This document shows positions 56,743-64,000 of a stretch of 64,000 bases of DNA, in pieces. Under the pieces are notes generated by a model that saw nothing but the letters and a program-made list of their open reading frames with translations, had not been told where the DNA came from and did not search any database. How positions within the stretch are numbered: the first letter of the stretch is position 1; each line of letters starts with the position of its first letter. The position numbers and the translations under genes are program-made. Source of the stretch: CAVTWH01 sp963850915 (GTDB lineage: Bacteria > Actinomycetota > Actinomycetes > Mycobacteriales > Micromonosporaceae); the NCBI GenBank assembly GCA_963850915.1, contig CAWKND010000014.1, forward strand, positions 310,001-374,000. Reading direction: 5' to 3'.

Positions 56743-57912
56743 TTGAGGCAAGGACTCGCGCGTGTTATCGGTGGAGCCAGCATTCTGTTGCTGGTGACCG
56801 GGGCCGCAGCGTGCAACAGCACGAGCAAGACCACTTCGAGCGGCGGCAAGAATTGCGGCTACGAGCTCGCATACTTCGGCGCGCTGACCGGTTCGTCCGC
56901 CAACCTCGGTGTGAACATCGAGCAGGGCGCTGAGCTGGCCGTCATCCAGTACAACGCCAAGAACGGCGCCAACTGCATCACTCTGAAGAAGTTCGACTCG
57001 CAGGGTGACCCGGCCGTCGCGCCGGGTGTGGCCCGTCAGGTGGTGTCCGACTCCAAGATCATTGGCATCGTCGGCCCGCCGTTCTCCGGCGAGTCCGAGG
57101 CCGCCAACCCGATCTTCGAGTCGGCGGGCATCCCGCTGATCACGCCGTCGGCGACGCGCGTGTCGCTGAGCACGCACGGCTGGAAGGTATTCCACCGCGC
57201 GGTTGCCAACGACGGGGCCCAGGGTCCGGCCGCGGCCAACTACATCAAGAACGTGCTCAAGGCGACGAAGGTGTTCGTCGCCGACGACCAGTCCGCCTAC
57301 GGCGCGGGCCTGTCCGACCAGGTGAAGTCCGCGCTCGGTTCGCTGGTTGTCGGTACCGACAAGACGTCGGCCGACGGCAAGCAGCCGGGTAACGACTTCT
57401 CCGGCACCGTCCAGAAGATCGTCAACAGCGGCGCGACCGCGTTCTTCTACGGCGGCTACTACCAGAACGCCGGCCTGATCCGTAAGCAGCTCACGGCGGC
57501 TGGCTGGACCGGTACCCAGATCGGTGGCGACGGCGTCAACGACCCGGGCTTCGCCACCGCGGCGGGCAACGCGGCTGCCGCTGGCAGCATCGTGACCTGC
57601 CCGTGCTCCCCTGCCTCCAAGGCCGGCGGCACCTTCGTCGCTGACTACAAGAAGCAGTGGAACGTCGACGCCGGTACCTACAGCGATGTGGCGTACGACG
57701 CGGCCAACATGTTCCTCAAGGGGATCGACGCCGGCAACACCACGCCGGACAAGCTGAACACCTTCCTCAGCACGATCCAGTACGACGGCATCGCCAACAC
57801 GTACAAGTTCACCAGCGTGGGCGAGCTGGACCCGTCCTACATCAAGGTGTGGGCGTTCAAGTTCGGCGCCGACGGCAGTGTCGCCCCGGACCAGGAGGTT
57901 CCGAAGTCCTGA
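56743..57912 (+). CDS. livK: Branched-chain amino acid ABC transporter, substrate-binding lipoprotein
   Basis: 389 residues. Lipoprotein signal with Cys at the end of VTGAAAC, then a type I binding fold: YFGALTGSSANLGVNIEQGAELA, IGIVGPPFSGESEAANPIFE, PLITPSATRVSLS, VFVADDQSAYGAGL and FFYGGYYQNAGLI. These are the LivJ/LivK signatures for leucine, isoleucine and valine. A TTG with GAGAGGGG upstream is the likely start; an earlier TTG at 56716 is also in frame. First gene of a five-gene transport operon. Confidence 0.9.
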   Translation: MRQGLARVIGGASILLLVTGAAACNSTSKTTSSGGKNCGYELAYFGALTGSSANLGVNIEQGAELAVIQYNAKNGANCITLKKFDSQGDPAVAPGVARQVVSDSKIIGIVGPPFSGESEAANPIFESAGIPLITPSATRVSLSTHGWKVFHRAVANDGAQGPAAANYIKNVLKATKVFVADDQSAYGAGLSDQVKSALGSLVVGTDKTSADGKQPGNDFSGTVQKIVNSGATAFFYGGYYQNAGLIRKQLTAAGWTGTQIGGDGVNDPGFATAAGNAAAAGSIVTCPCSPASKAGGTFVADYKKQWNVDAGTYSDVAYDAANMFLKGIDAGNTTPDKLNTFLSTIQYDGIANTYKFTSVGELDPSYIKVWAFKFGADGSVAPDQEVPKS

Positions 57913-57953
57913 CCGGACTCCGGCGCCTTATCTGCTAGGCACGTCATGACGGC

Positions 57954-57990
57954 CCGGCGCGACCGGAAGTACCACTTCCGGTCGCGCCGG
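57954..57990 (+). promoter_or_regulatory. Intercistronic hairpin between livK and livH
   Basis: A perfect 17-bp stem with a three-base loop and no T-tract. Such hairpins after binding-protein genes are known to protect the upstream message or reduce read-through, giving more binding protein than permease. Confidence 0.75.
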
Positions 57991-58013
57991 CCTCTTCGCA
58001 CCTGGAGCTGTGC

Positions 58014-58964
58014 GTGAACTTCTCTGGTCTCATCCACGATTTCGGGCCGCTCACGATCACCGGGCTGGCGCAGGGCGCGATCATCGCCCTGTTCGCGCTG
58101 GGCTACACGCTGGTCTACGGCGTACTCCGTCTGATCAACTTCGCGCACTCCGAAGTCTTCATCATGGGTACCTTCGCCGCGTTCATCGTCTGGGGCTTCC
58201 TGGGCTTCGACCAGAACTCGGCTACTCCCGCCCTCGCGGTGGTCATCGGCCTGATCGCCGTCGGCCTGGTGGCGGCGATCGTCACCTCCGGCGCCACCGC
58301 GCTCGTGGTGGAGCTGGTCGCCTACCGCCCGCTGCGCCGCCGCAACGCCCCCCCGCTGGCCTTCCTGATCACCGCGATCGGCGCCTCGCTGTTCATCTCG
58401 GAGACCCTCGGGGTGCTCAGCCACCACAACGTGGAGGGCGCGCCCACGCTGATCAAGCCGCACGACATCGTGCACTTCGGCAACACCCACATCACCGTCC
58501 TGCAGGTACTCATCATCGTGCTCGCGCTGGTGATGATGTACGCGCTCGACCGGTTCGTGAACCGCACCCGGATGGGGCGCGGTATCCGCGCGGTGGCCCA
58601 GAACCCGGACAGCGCCGCGCTCATGGGCGTGAACAAGAACCGGGTGATCTCGCTGGTCTTCCTGCTCGGTGGCCTGATGGCCGGGGTGGCCGCGGTGATG
58701 TACCTGCTGAAGATCGGTGACACCCGCTACGACGCCGGCTTCACCCTCGGCATCGAGGCGTTCACCGCCGCGGTACTGGGCGGCATCGGCAACCTGCGCG
58801 GCGCCCTGCTCGGCGGCCTGCTGCTCGGGGTACTGGAGAACTACGGCTCCGGCCTGTTCGGTACCCAGTGGCACACGGTGGTGGCGTTCGTGTTGCTGAT
58901 CGTGATCCTGATGTTCCGCCCGACCGGAATCCTCGGCGAGGCGCTGGGAAGGGCGAGAGCATGA
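58014..58964 (+). CDS. livH: Branched-chain amino acid ABC transporter permease LivH
   Basis: 316 residues, about eight membrane helices, with the LivH motifs GAIIALFALGYTLVYGVLRLINFAHSE (two parts), GRGIRAVAQNPDSAALMGVN (EAA-type cytoplasmic loop) and FTAAVLGGIGNLRGALLGG. GTG after CTGGAG. Its stop overlaps the livM start. Confidence 0.93.
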   Translation: MNFSGLIHDFGPLTITGLAQGAIIALFALGYTLVYGVLRLINFAHSEVFIMGTFAAFIVWGFLGFDQNSATPALAVVIGLIAVGLVAAIVTSGATALVVELVAYRPLRRRNAPPLAFLITAIGASLFISETLGVLSHHNVEGAPTLIKPHDIVHFGNTHITVLQVLIIVLALVMMYALDRFVNRTRMGRGIRAVAQNPDSAALMGVNKNRVISLVFLLGGLMAGVAAVMYLLKIGDTRYDAGFTLGIEAFTAAVLGGIGNLRGALLGGLLLGVLENYGSGLFGTQWHTVVAFVLLIVILMFRPTGILGEALGRARA

Positions 58965-60106
58965 CCACAGTGGAGAACCCGGCGGCGCCGGCCCCGAGCC
59001 AGCCGCCGGAGAAGAGGCAGCGCCGGCAGTTGCGTGGCTGGTTCGCCCAGCTGCCCGCGCCGGCACGGGTGGGTATCGGCATCGGCGCGCTGATCCTCGC
59101 GGTGCTGCTGCCCTATACCGAAAAGATCCCGGTACTCGGCCCACAGATCATCACGCAGGGTACCGACTGGAACAGCACGCTGTTCATCATGACCTACTTC
59201 GTGCTGCTCGCCCTGGGCCTGAACGTGGTCGTCGGCTACGCCGGCATGCTCGACCTGGGCTATGTCGGCTTCTTCGCCATCGGTGCGTACACCGTGGCGC
59301 TGCTGACCTCGCCGGACAGCGTCTTCAAGACCAACTGGGGCTGGCTGGCGGCGTTGCCGTTCGGGGTGGCCGTTGCCATGCTGTTCGGCCTGATCCTGGG
59401 CTGGCCGACGCTCCGCCTGCGCGGTGACTACCTGGCGATCGTGACCCTCGGCTTCGCCGAGATCATCCGGATCACCGCCGACAGCACCCCCAAATTCCTG
59501 CGCGGCGACCGGGGCTTCGGTGGCCTGCCGCACCCGCCCGGCAAGCACGCGGACGGTACCCCGATCTTCGGGGTACGCGATGTCAAGCCGTACTTCTGGC
59601 TGGGGCTGGCCGCGATCGTGCTGGTCATCCTGGCGGTACGCAACCTCGACCGGTCCCGGGTCGGCCGCTCCTGGCTGGCCATCCGGGAGGACGAGGAGGC
59701 GGCCGAGGTGATGGGGGTACGCACCGTCAAGTACAAGCTGTGGGCCTTCGCCATCGGCGCGTTCATCGGCGGTCTGGGCGGCGCGCTCTTCGAGGGCTAC
59801 CAGGGCTTCATGAACTCCAGCACCTTCGTGCTCCAGTTCTCCATCCTGGTACTCGCCGGCGTGGTGATGGGCGGTGCCGGCAACATCCCGGGCGCGATCC
59901 TGGGCGGCGCGCTGATCTCCTACATCCCGGAGCGGCTGCGCGGCATCCAGGACCCGTTGACCAAGACAGACCTGTTCCAGTGGCGGTTCGTCATCTTCGG
60001 CGCGGTCATCATCATCATCATGATCTTCCGTCCGCAGGGGCTGATCCCGAGCCGCCGGCGGGCGATGGAGTTCAAGGACCGGGCGAAGGAGGCGGCACCC
60101 CAGTGA
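58961..60106 (+). CDS. livM: Branched-chain amino acid ABC transporter permease LivM
   Basis: 381 residues. A Pro/Arg-rich N-terminus, then about nine membrane helices with LNVVVGYAGMLDLGYVGFFAIGAY (two parts), GDYLAIVTLGFAEIIR, and the coupling loop RSWLAIREDEEAAEVMGVRT. C-terminal FRPQGLIPSRRR is typical. ATG overlaps the livH stop (ATGA); its own stop overlaps livG. Confidence 0.93.
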   Translation: MTTVENPAAPAPSQPPEKRQRRQLRGWFAQLPAPARVGIGIGALILAVLLPYTEKIPVLGPQIITQGTDWNSTLFIMTYFVLLALGLNVVVGYAGMLDLGYVGFFAIGAYTVALLTSPDSVFKTNWGWLAALPFGVAVAMLFGLILGWPTLRLRGDYLAIVTLGFAEIIRITADSTPKFLRGDRGFGGLPHPPGKHADGTPIFGVRDVKPYFWLGLAAIVLVILAVRNLDRSRVGRSWLAIREDEEAAEVMGVRTVKYKLWAFAIGAFIGGLGGALFEGYQGFMNSSTFVLQFSILVLAGVVMGGAGNIPGAILGGALISYIPERLRGIQDPLTKTDLFQWRFVIFGAVIIIIMIFRPQGLIPSRRRAMEFKDRAKEAAPQ

Positions 60107-60993
60107 GTGAGCCACATAACGAGTCCCTGCAGTGGGATGACGCGGCTGACAGCGGGCGGGTGGACGAGCCTGCCGCCACCGGCCCGGCCGGTCCGGCCGC
60201 ACCGGTCGCGCCGACAGATCCGGAGGCGATCCTCCAGGTCGATGACGTGACCCTGCGCTTCGGCGGGGTGGTCGCCCTCGACCAGGTGAGCTTCTCGCTG
60301 CGCAAGGGCGAGATTTTCGGGCTGATCGGGCCGAACGGTGCCGGCAAGACCACCTGCTTCAACGCGATGACCGGGGTCTACCGGCCCACCTCGGGCCGGA
60401 TCCTGTTCCACGGCCAGTCGGTGAGCGGGCTGAAGAAGCACCAGATCACCCGGCTGGGCATGGCGCGTACCTTCCAGAACATCCGGCTCTTCCCGGAGAT
60501 GACGGCGCTGGAGAACGTCATGGTGGGGGCCGACGCCCACCACAAGACGAGCGTGCTCGGCGCGCTGTTCCGGCTGCCCCGGCACTGGCAGGAGGAGCGC
60601 GAGGGGCGCGAGTTCGCGCTCTCGCTGCTGGAGTTCGTCGGGATCCGGCGCCGGGCCGGCGACGTGGCCCGCAACCTGGCCTATGGCGAACAGCGCCGGC
60701 TGGAGATCGCCCGGGCGCTGGCCACCCGGCCGTCGCTGCTCTGCCTGGACGAGCCGGCCGCCGGGTTCAACCCGGCTGAGAAGGAGTCGCTGCTCCAGCT
60801 CATCCGGGCGATCCGCGACCAGGGCGTCACGGTACTGCTGATCGAGCACGACATGCGCCTGGTGATGGGCGTGTGCGACCGGCTGGTGGTACTGGAGTTC
60901 GGCCGCAAGATCGCTGAAGGGGTACCCGCCGTGGTGCGGGAGGACCCCAAGGTGATCGCCGCCTACCTGGGGGTACCCGCAGATGCTTCTTGA
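60103..60993 (+). CDS. livG: Branched-chain amino acid ABC transporter ATPase LivG
   Basis: 296 residues, with about 35 extra acidic/Pro/Ala residues before the ATPase core. Walker A GPNGAGKTT, Q-loop RTFQNIRLF, signature LAYGEQRRLEIARAL, Walker B LLCLDEPAAGFNP, switch His in IEHDM. The signature has AYGEQ in place of LSGGQ, usual for LivG. GTG overlaps the livM stop. Confidence 0.94.
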   Translation: MSEPHNESLQWDDAADSGRVDEPAATGPAGPAAPVAPTDPEAILQVDDVTLRFGGVVALDQVSFSLRKGEIFGLIGPNGAGKTTCFNAMTGVYRPTSGRILFHGQSVSGLKKHQITRLGMARTFQNIRLFPEMTALENVMVGADAHHKTSVLGALFRLPRHWQEEREGREFALSLLEFVGIRRRAGDVARNLAYGEQRRLEIARALATRPSLLCLDEPAAGFNPAEKESLLQLIRAIRDQGVTVLLIEHDMRLVMGVCDRLVVLEFGRKIAEGVPAVVREDPKVIAAYLGVPADAS

Positions 60994-61696
60994 AATTGAG
61001 AACTTGACCCTGCTCTACGGCCGCATCCAGGCGCTGCACGGCATCAGCCTGACCGTCGACCAGGGTGAGATCGTCGCCCTGATCGGGGCCAACGGCGCCG
61101 GGAAGTCGACCACCATGCGGGCGGTCTCCGGGCTGCGCCCGGCGGCCAGCGGCAGCGTGATCATGTTCAACGGTGAGGACATCACCAATATGCGGGCCGA
61201 CCTGCGGGTGGTTCGCGGGATAAGCCAGTCGCCCGAGGGCCGGGGGATCTTCCCCGGGATGACCGTGCGGGAAAACCTGGACATGGGCGCCTATACCCGG
61301 CGCGACACCGCGGCGATCAGGGCCGACATGGAGCGGGTCTTCGTACTGTTCCCGCGCCTGCTGGAGCGGCGCGACCAGCCCGGCGGCACGCTCTCCGGCG
61401 GTGAGCAGCAGATGCTCTCGGTCGGCCGGGCGCTGATGAGCCGGCCGAGGTTGATGCTGCTGGACGAGCCGTCGATGGGGCTGGCCCCGATGCTCATCCA
61501 GCAGATCTTCTCGATCATCAAGGAGATCAACGACCAGGGCACCACGATCCTGCTGGTCGAGCAGAACGCCCAGCAGGCGCTGAGCCTGGCCCACCGGGCG
61601 TACGTCCTGGAGACCGGCCGGATCGTCCGGGCCGGTACCGGTGTGGAGCTGCTGCACGATCCGGCTGTCAAGGACGCGTACCTGGGCGTCGCCTGA
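60983..61696 (+). CDS. livF: Branched-chain amino acid ABC transporter ATPase LivF
   Basis: 237 residues, normal length. Walker A GANGAGKST, Q-loop ISQSPEGRGIFPGMTV, signature LSGGEQQMLSVGRAL, Walker B LMLLDEPSMGLAP, switch His replaced by Gln in VEQNAQQAL, as is standard in LivF. It overlaps livG by 11 bp and is the last gene of the operon. Confidence 0.94.
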   Translation: MLLEIENLTLLYGRIQALHGISLTVDQGEIVALIGANGAGKSTTMRAVSGLRPAASGSVIMFNGEDITNMRADLRVVRGISQSPEGRGIFPGMTVRENLDMGAYTRRDTAAIRADMERVFVLFPRLLERRDQPGGTLSGGEQQMLSVGRALMSRPRLMLLDEPSMGLAPMLIQQIFSIIKEINDQGTTILLVEQNAQQALSLAHRAYVLETGRIVRAGTGVELLHDPAVKDAYLGVA

Positions 61697-61767
61697 CCCC
61701 TTTGCGTCCCCTTGAAACATCTTCGCTTTAGGGTGTGGGTACCAGAATTCCGAAAGAGGTTCACGAT

Positions 61768-62670
61768 ATGTTCTCGAATAGCACCCGACGCCGCGCCCTG
61801 ATCGGGCTGGTCGGCGTCACCGCTCTCGTGCTGGGCCTGGCCGCCTGTGGCGAGGAGAAGAAGTCGAGCGGTACGGGCACGCCGGCCGCCACCAGTTCGG
61901 TGGATGCCGCGCTGGCCGCCAAGGTGCCGGACGCCATCAAGTCCAAGGGCACCATCGTGGTGGGTACCGACTCGACCTACCCGCCGAGCGAGTTCCTGGA
62001 CACCGACGGCAAGACCGTCATCGGCTTCGACGTCGACCTGTTCACGGCGGTCGCCGCCAAGCTGGGCCTGAAGGCCGACTTCCAGTCCGCCAGCTTCTCC
62101 GACATCATCCCCGGCGTCAGCTCTGGCAAGTACGACATCGGCGTCTCCTCCTTCACGATCAACGCCGACCGGCTGAAGGAGGCCACCATGGTCTCCTACT
62201 TCTCGGCCGGTACCCAGTGGGCGCAGAAGACCGGCGGCTCGGTCGACCCGGACAACGCCTGCGGCAAGAAGGTCGCCGTGCAGACCGGCACCGTGCAGGT
62301 CGACGACATCACCGCCCGGTCGAAGAAGTGCACCGACGCCGGCAAGGCAGCGATCACCATCGACCAGTACCAGGCGCAGAGTGACGCGACCACGGCAGTG
62401 GTCTCCGGCAAGGACGACGCCATGCTGGCCGACTCGCCGGTCGTCGCGTACGCGGTGAAGCAGACCAACGGGCAGCTCGCCACGCTCGGCGCCATCTACG
62501 ACTCGGCCCCGTACGGCTACGTGCTGCCCAAGGCGCAGACCGACTTCGGCCAGGCCATCGCCAGCGCGGTGCAGGAGCTGATCACCGACGGTACCTACAA
62601 GTCGATCCTCGACAAGTGGGGCGTCACCGGCGGCGCCATCAGCACCCCGACGGTTAACCCGACCGTCTGA
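61768..62670 (+). CDS. Polar amino acid ABC transporter substrate-binding lipoprotein
   Basis: 300 residues. Lipoprotein signal TRRRALIGLVGVTALVLGLAAC, split as basic part plus hydrophobic part, lipidated on the Cys of LAAC. The type II binding fold (SBP_bac_3) has GTIVVGTDSTYPPSEFLD, GFDVDLFTAVAAKLGL and PYGYVLPKAQTD. Ligand may be glutamate, glutamine or a basic amino acid. AGAGG precedes the ATG at 61768. It starts a second transport operon 71 bp after livF. Confidence 0.9.
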   Translation: MFSNSTRRRALIGLVGVTALVLGLAACGEEKKSSGTGTPAATSSVDAALAAKVPDAIKSKGTIVVGTDSTYPPSEFLDTDGKTVIGFDVDLFTAVAAKLGLKADFQSASFSDIIPGVSSGKYDIGVSSFTINADRLKEATMVSYFSAGTQWAQKTGGSVDPDNACGKKVAVQTGTVQVDDITARSKKCTDAGKAAITIDQYQAQSDATTAVVSGKDDAMLADSPVVAYAVKQTNGQLATLGAIYDSAPYGYVLPKAQTDFGQAIASAVQELITDGTYKSILDKWGVTGGAISTPTVNPTV

Positions 62671-62672
62671 TC

Positions 62673-63677
62673 ATGGTCGACGAGACCTCCTCCGGACGGG
62701 CACGGCCTGAACCAATCAAGGCCGTGCCCGTCCGGCACCCCGGCCGCTGGGTCGGCATCGCCGTCCTGCTGATTCTGGTGGCGATGTTCGTCCACCTGCT
62801 GCTGACGAACAAGCAGTTCCACTGGCACTCGATCTTCATCAGCTACGCCGACGGCCTGCGCGGCATCATGTTCACCGAGCCGGTACTCAAGGGTCTCAAG
62901 GGCAGCATCCTGCTGACCGTGCTGGCCATGATCATCGGGGTGGCGCTGGGTGTGGTCGTCGCGATCATGCGGCTGTCGCCGAACCCGATCCTGCGTACCG
63001 TCGCCTTCGGCTACACCTGGTTCTTCCGCGCCATTCCCCGGCTGGTGCTCTGCGTACTCTTCGGCAACATCGGCATCCTGTGGTCCAAGGTCGGGTTGGG
63101 CGTGCCCTTCGACAAGCAGCTCGGTGAGCTGTTCGGCATCCACGACTTCTCCGCCAAGATCGTCGTGGTCAGCTCCCGGGACCTGCTCACCGGCTTCCTG
63201 GCCGGCCTGCTGGCGCTGTCGCTGTCCGAGGGCGCGTACATGGCGGAGATCGTCCGGGCCGGCATCTCCTCGGTCGACCCGGGGCAGCGCGAGGCCGCCG
63301 AGGCGCTCGGCCTCTCCAACTTCCAGGTACTGCGCCGGGTGGTACTGCCCCAGGCGATGCGGGTGATCGTGCCGCCGACCGGCAACGAGACCATCGCCAT
63401 GCTGAAGGACACCTCGCTGGTCGCCTACGTGCCGGTGTCGATGGAGCTGTTCTTCCAGCTGCAGGCGATCGGCAACCGTACCTTCAAGGTCTTCCCGGCG
63501 CTGGTCGCGGCCTGCATCTGGTACCTGATCCTGTCCAGCATCCTGATGATCGTGCAGTACTACGTTGAGCGGTACTTCTCCCGCGGGTACGGCACCGGCG
63601 GCGCGCGGCGGTCCCGGCCGCGCGGCCCGGTGGAGCCAGAGGTGGTCGGCGTGATGGGGACCGGACATGGCCACTGA
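62673..63677 (+). CDS. Polar amino acid ABC transporter permease
   Basis: 334 residues with about six membrane helices. LKGLKGSILLTVLAMIIG, YTWFFRAIPRLV and the EAA loop EAAEALGLSNFQVLRRVVLPQAMRVI, split at Leu, are typical of HisM/GlnP-type permeases. The normally short loop after FFRAIPRLV is extended (about 125-175), which suggests a different periplasmic face. It follows the binding protein by 2 bp and overlaps the ATPase gene by 11 bp. Confidence 0.92.
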   Translation: MVDETSSGRARPEPIKAVPVRHPGRWVGIAVLLILVAMFVHLLLTNKQFHWHSIFISYADGLRGIMFTEPVLKGLKGSILLTVLAMIIGVALGVVVAIMRLSPNPILRTVAFGYTWFFRAIPRLVLCVLFGNIGILWSKVGLGVPFDKQLGELFGIHDFSAKIVVVSSRDLLTGFLAGLLALSLSEGAYMAEIVRAGISSVDPGQREAAEALGLSNFQVLRRVVLPQAMRVIVPPTGNETIAMLKDTSLVAYVPVSMELFFQLQAIGNRTFKVFPALVAACIWYLILSSILMIVQYYVERYFSRGYGTGGARRSRPRGPVEPEVVGVMGTGHGH

Positions 63678-64000
63678 CTTCCGCCCGACAGGTGCCCCCG
63701 ACGGGTCCACCGCCGGCGACGGCTACATGGTGCGGGCCGAGGACGTGCACAAGTCCTTCGGCCACCTGGACGTACTGAAGGGCATCGACTTCACCGTCCA
63801 GGCCGGCGAGGTGAGCGTCATCATCGGGCCGTCGGGCTCGGGCAAGTCGACGTTCCTGCGCTGCATCAACCACCTGGAGAAGATCAACGCCGGGCGGATC
63901 TGGGTGGACGGCGATCTGATGGGGTACAAGCAGCGCGGCGACAAGCTGCACGAGCTGCGGGACAAGGAGATCTCCCGGCAACGGCGCTCGATCGGCATGG
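63667..64000 (+). CDS. Polar amino acid ABC transporter ATPase (N-terminal part)
   Basis: Runs off the right edge; about 111 residues are visible. A short N-terminal extension precedes the core with VHKSFGHLDVLKGIDFTV and Walker A GPSGSGKST, then FLRCINHLEKINAG, typical of GlnQ/HisP. Starts at ATG inside the permease 3' end. Confidence 0.92.
   Translation, partial: MATDFRPTGAPDGSTAGDGYMVRAEDVHKSFGHLDVLKGIDFTVQAGEVSVIIGPSGSGKSTFLRCINHLEKINAGRIWVDGDLMGYKQRGDKLHELRDKEISRQRRSIGM

Overview
The window is about 64 kb of very GC-rich DNA from an actinomycete. The evidence is GTG and TTG starts, stop/start overlaps of the GTGA and ATGA type, several probably leaderless genes, and family content (PdtaR, SARP, MmcQ, DUF1996, CBM32 enzymes, MetH with an SAH riboswitch). 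A Micromonosporaceae-like genome is plausible, but I infer that from style and not from a marker gene. Val GTA codons are used mostly in a GTAC context, which gives the sequence an unusual abundance of GTAC. I see no prophage, IS element, CRISPR array or plasmid gene.

Layout. 1-6 kb: the start of folD, a transglutaminase-like protein, a GH36 alpha-galactosidase, a beta-carbonic anhydrase and a frameshifted AlkZ-like gene. 6-18.3 kb: a beta-glucan-type locus (secreted CBM32-DUF1996 protein, GH1 beta-glucosidase, giant secreted GH16/GH-A/CBM32 protein). These genes share one perfect 14-bp palindrome with the promoter of a LacI regulator, so they look like one regulon. Inside that stretch lies metH, preceded by a clear SAH riboswitch. 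18.4-24 kb: a small HTH protein, a GNAT enzyme, a compact three-gene unit (Tat-exported propeller, Cys-rich glycosidase-like protein, MauE-type membrane protein) and a frameshifted epoxide hydrolase. 24-31 kb: metallo-beta-lactamase-fold enzyme, epoxide hydrolase, ECF sigma factor with its overlapping partner, SARP regulator, phospholipase D, Fic remnant, epimerase. 31-41 kb: TetR-controlled GH3 plus hydrolase; MmcQ; trpB-trpA-GntR behind a perfect 20-bp inverted repeat, meeting a PhzE-type chorismate enzyme; TetR-DUF1772 pair. 41-45 kb: an overlapping GT4, (alpha/alpha)6-barrel and GH130 operon, probably for making or turning over a mannoside. 46-56 kb: secreted GH95-like enzyme divergent from a FadR-type regulator, a NarL-type two-component system, AraC and VOC genes, and a tRNA. 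56-64 kb: pdtaR, a complete livKHMGF branched-chain amino acid transporter, then a second, polar amino acid transporter cut by the window end.

The most unusual feature is the number of short tandem arrays: eleven, with units of 12 to about 30 bp. They lie in intergenic DNA, at gene ends and inside reading frames. Three share the core TGACCGG. Units of 15 or 18 bp keep the frame and create peptide repeats; one 19-bp spacing appears to have pushed an AraC gene past its stop codon. Two further genes carry single-base frameshifts that could be real or sequence errors.
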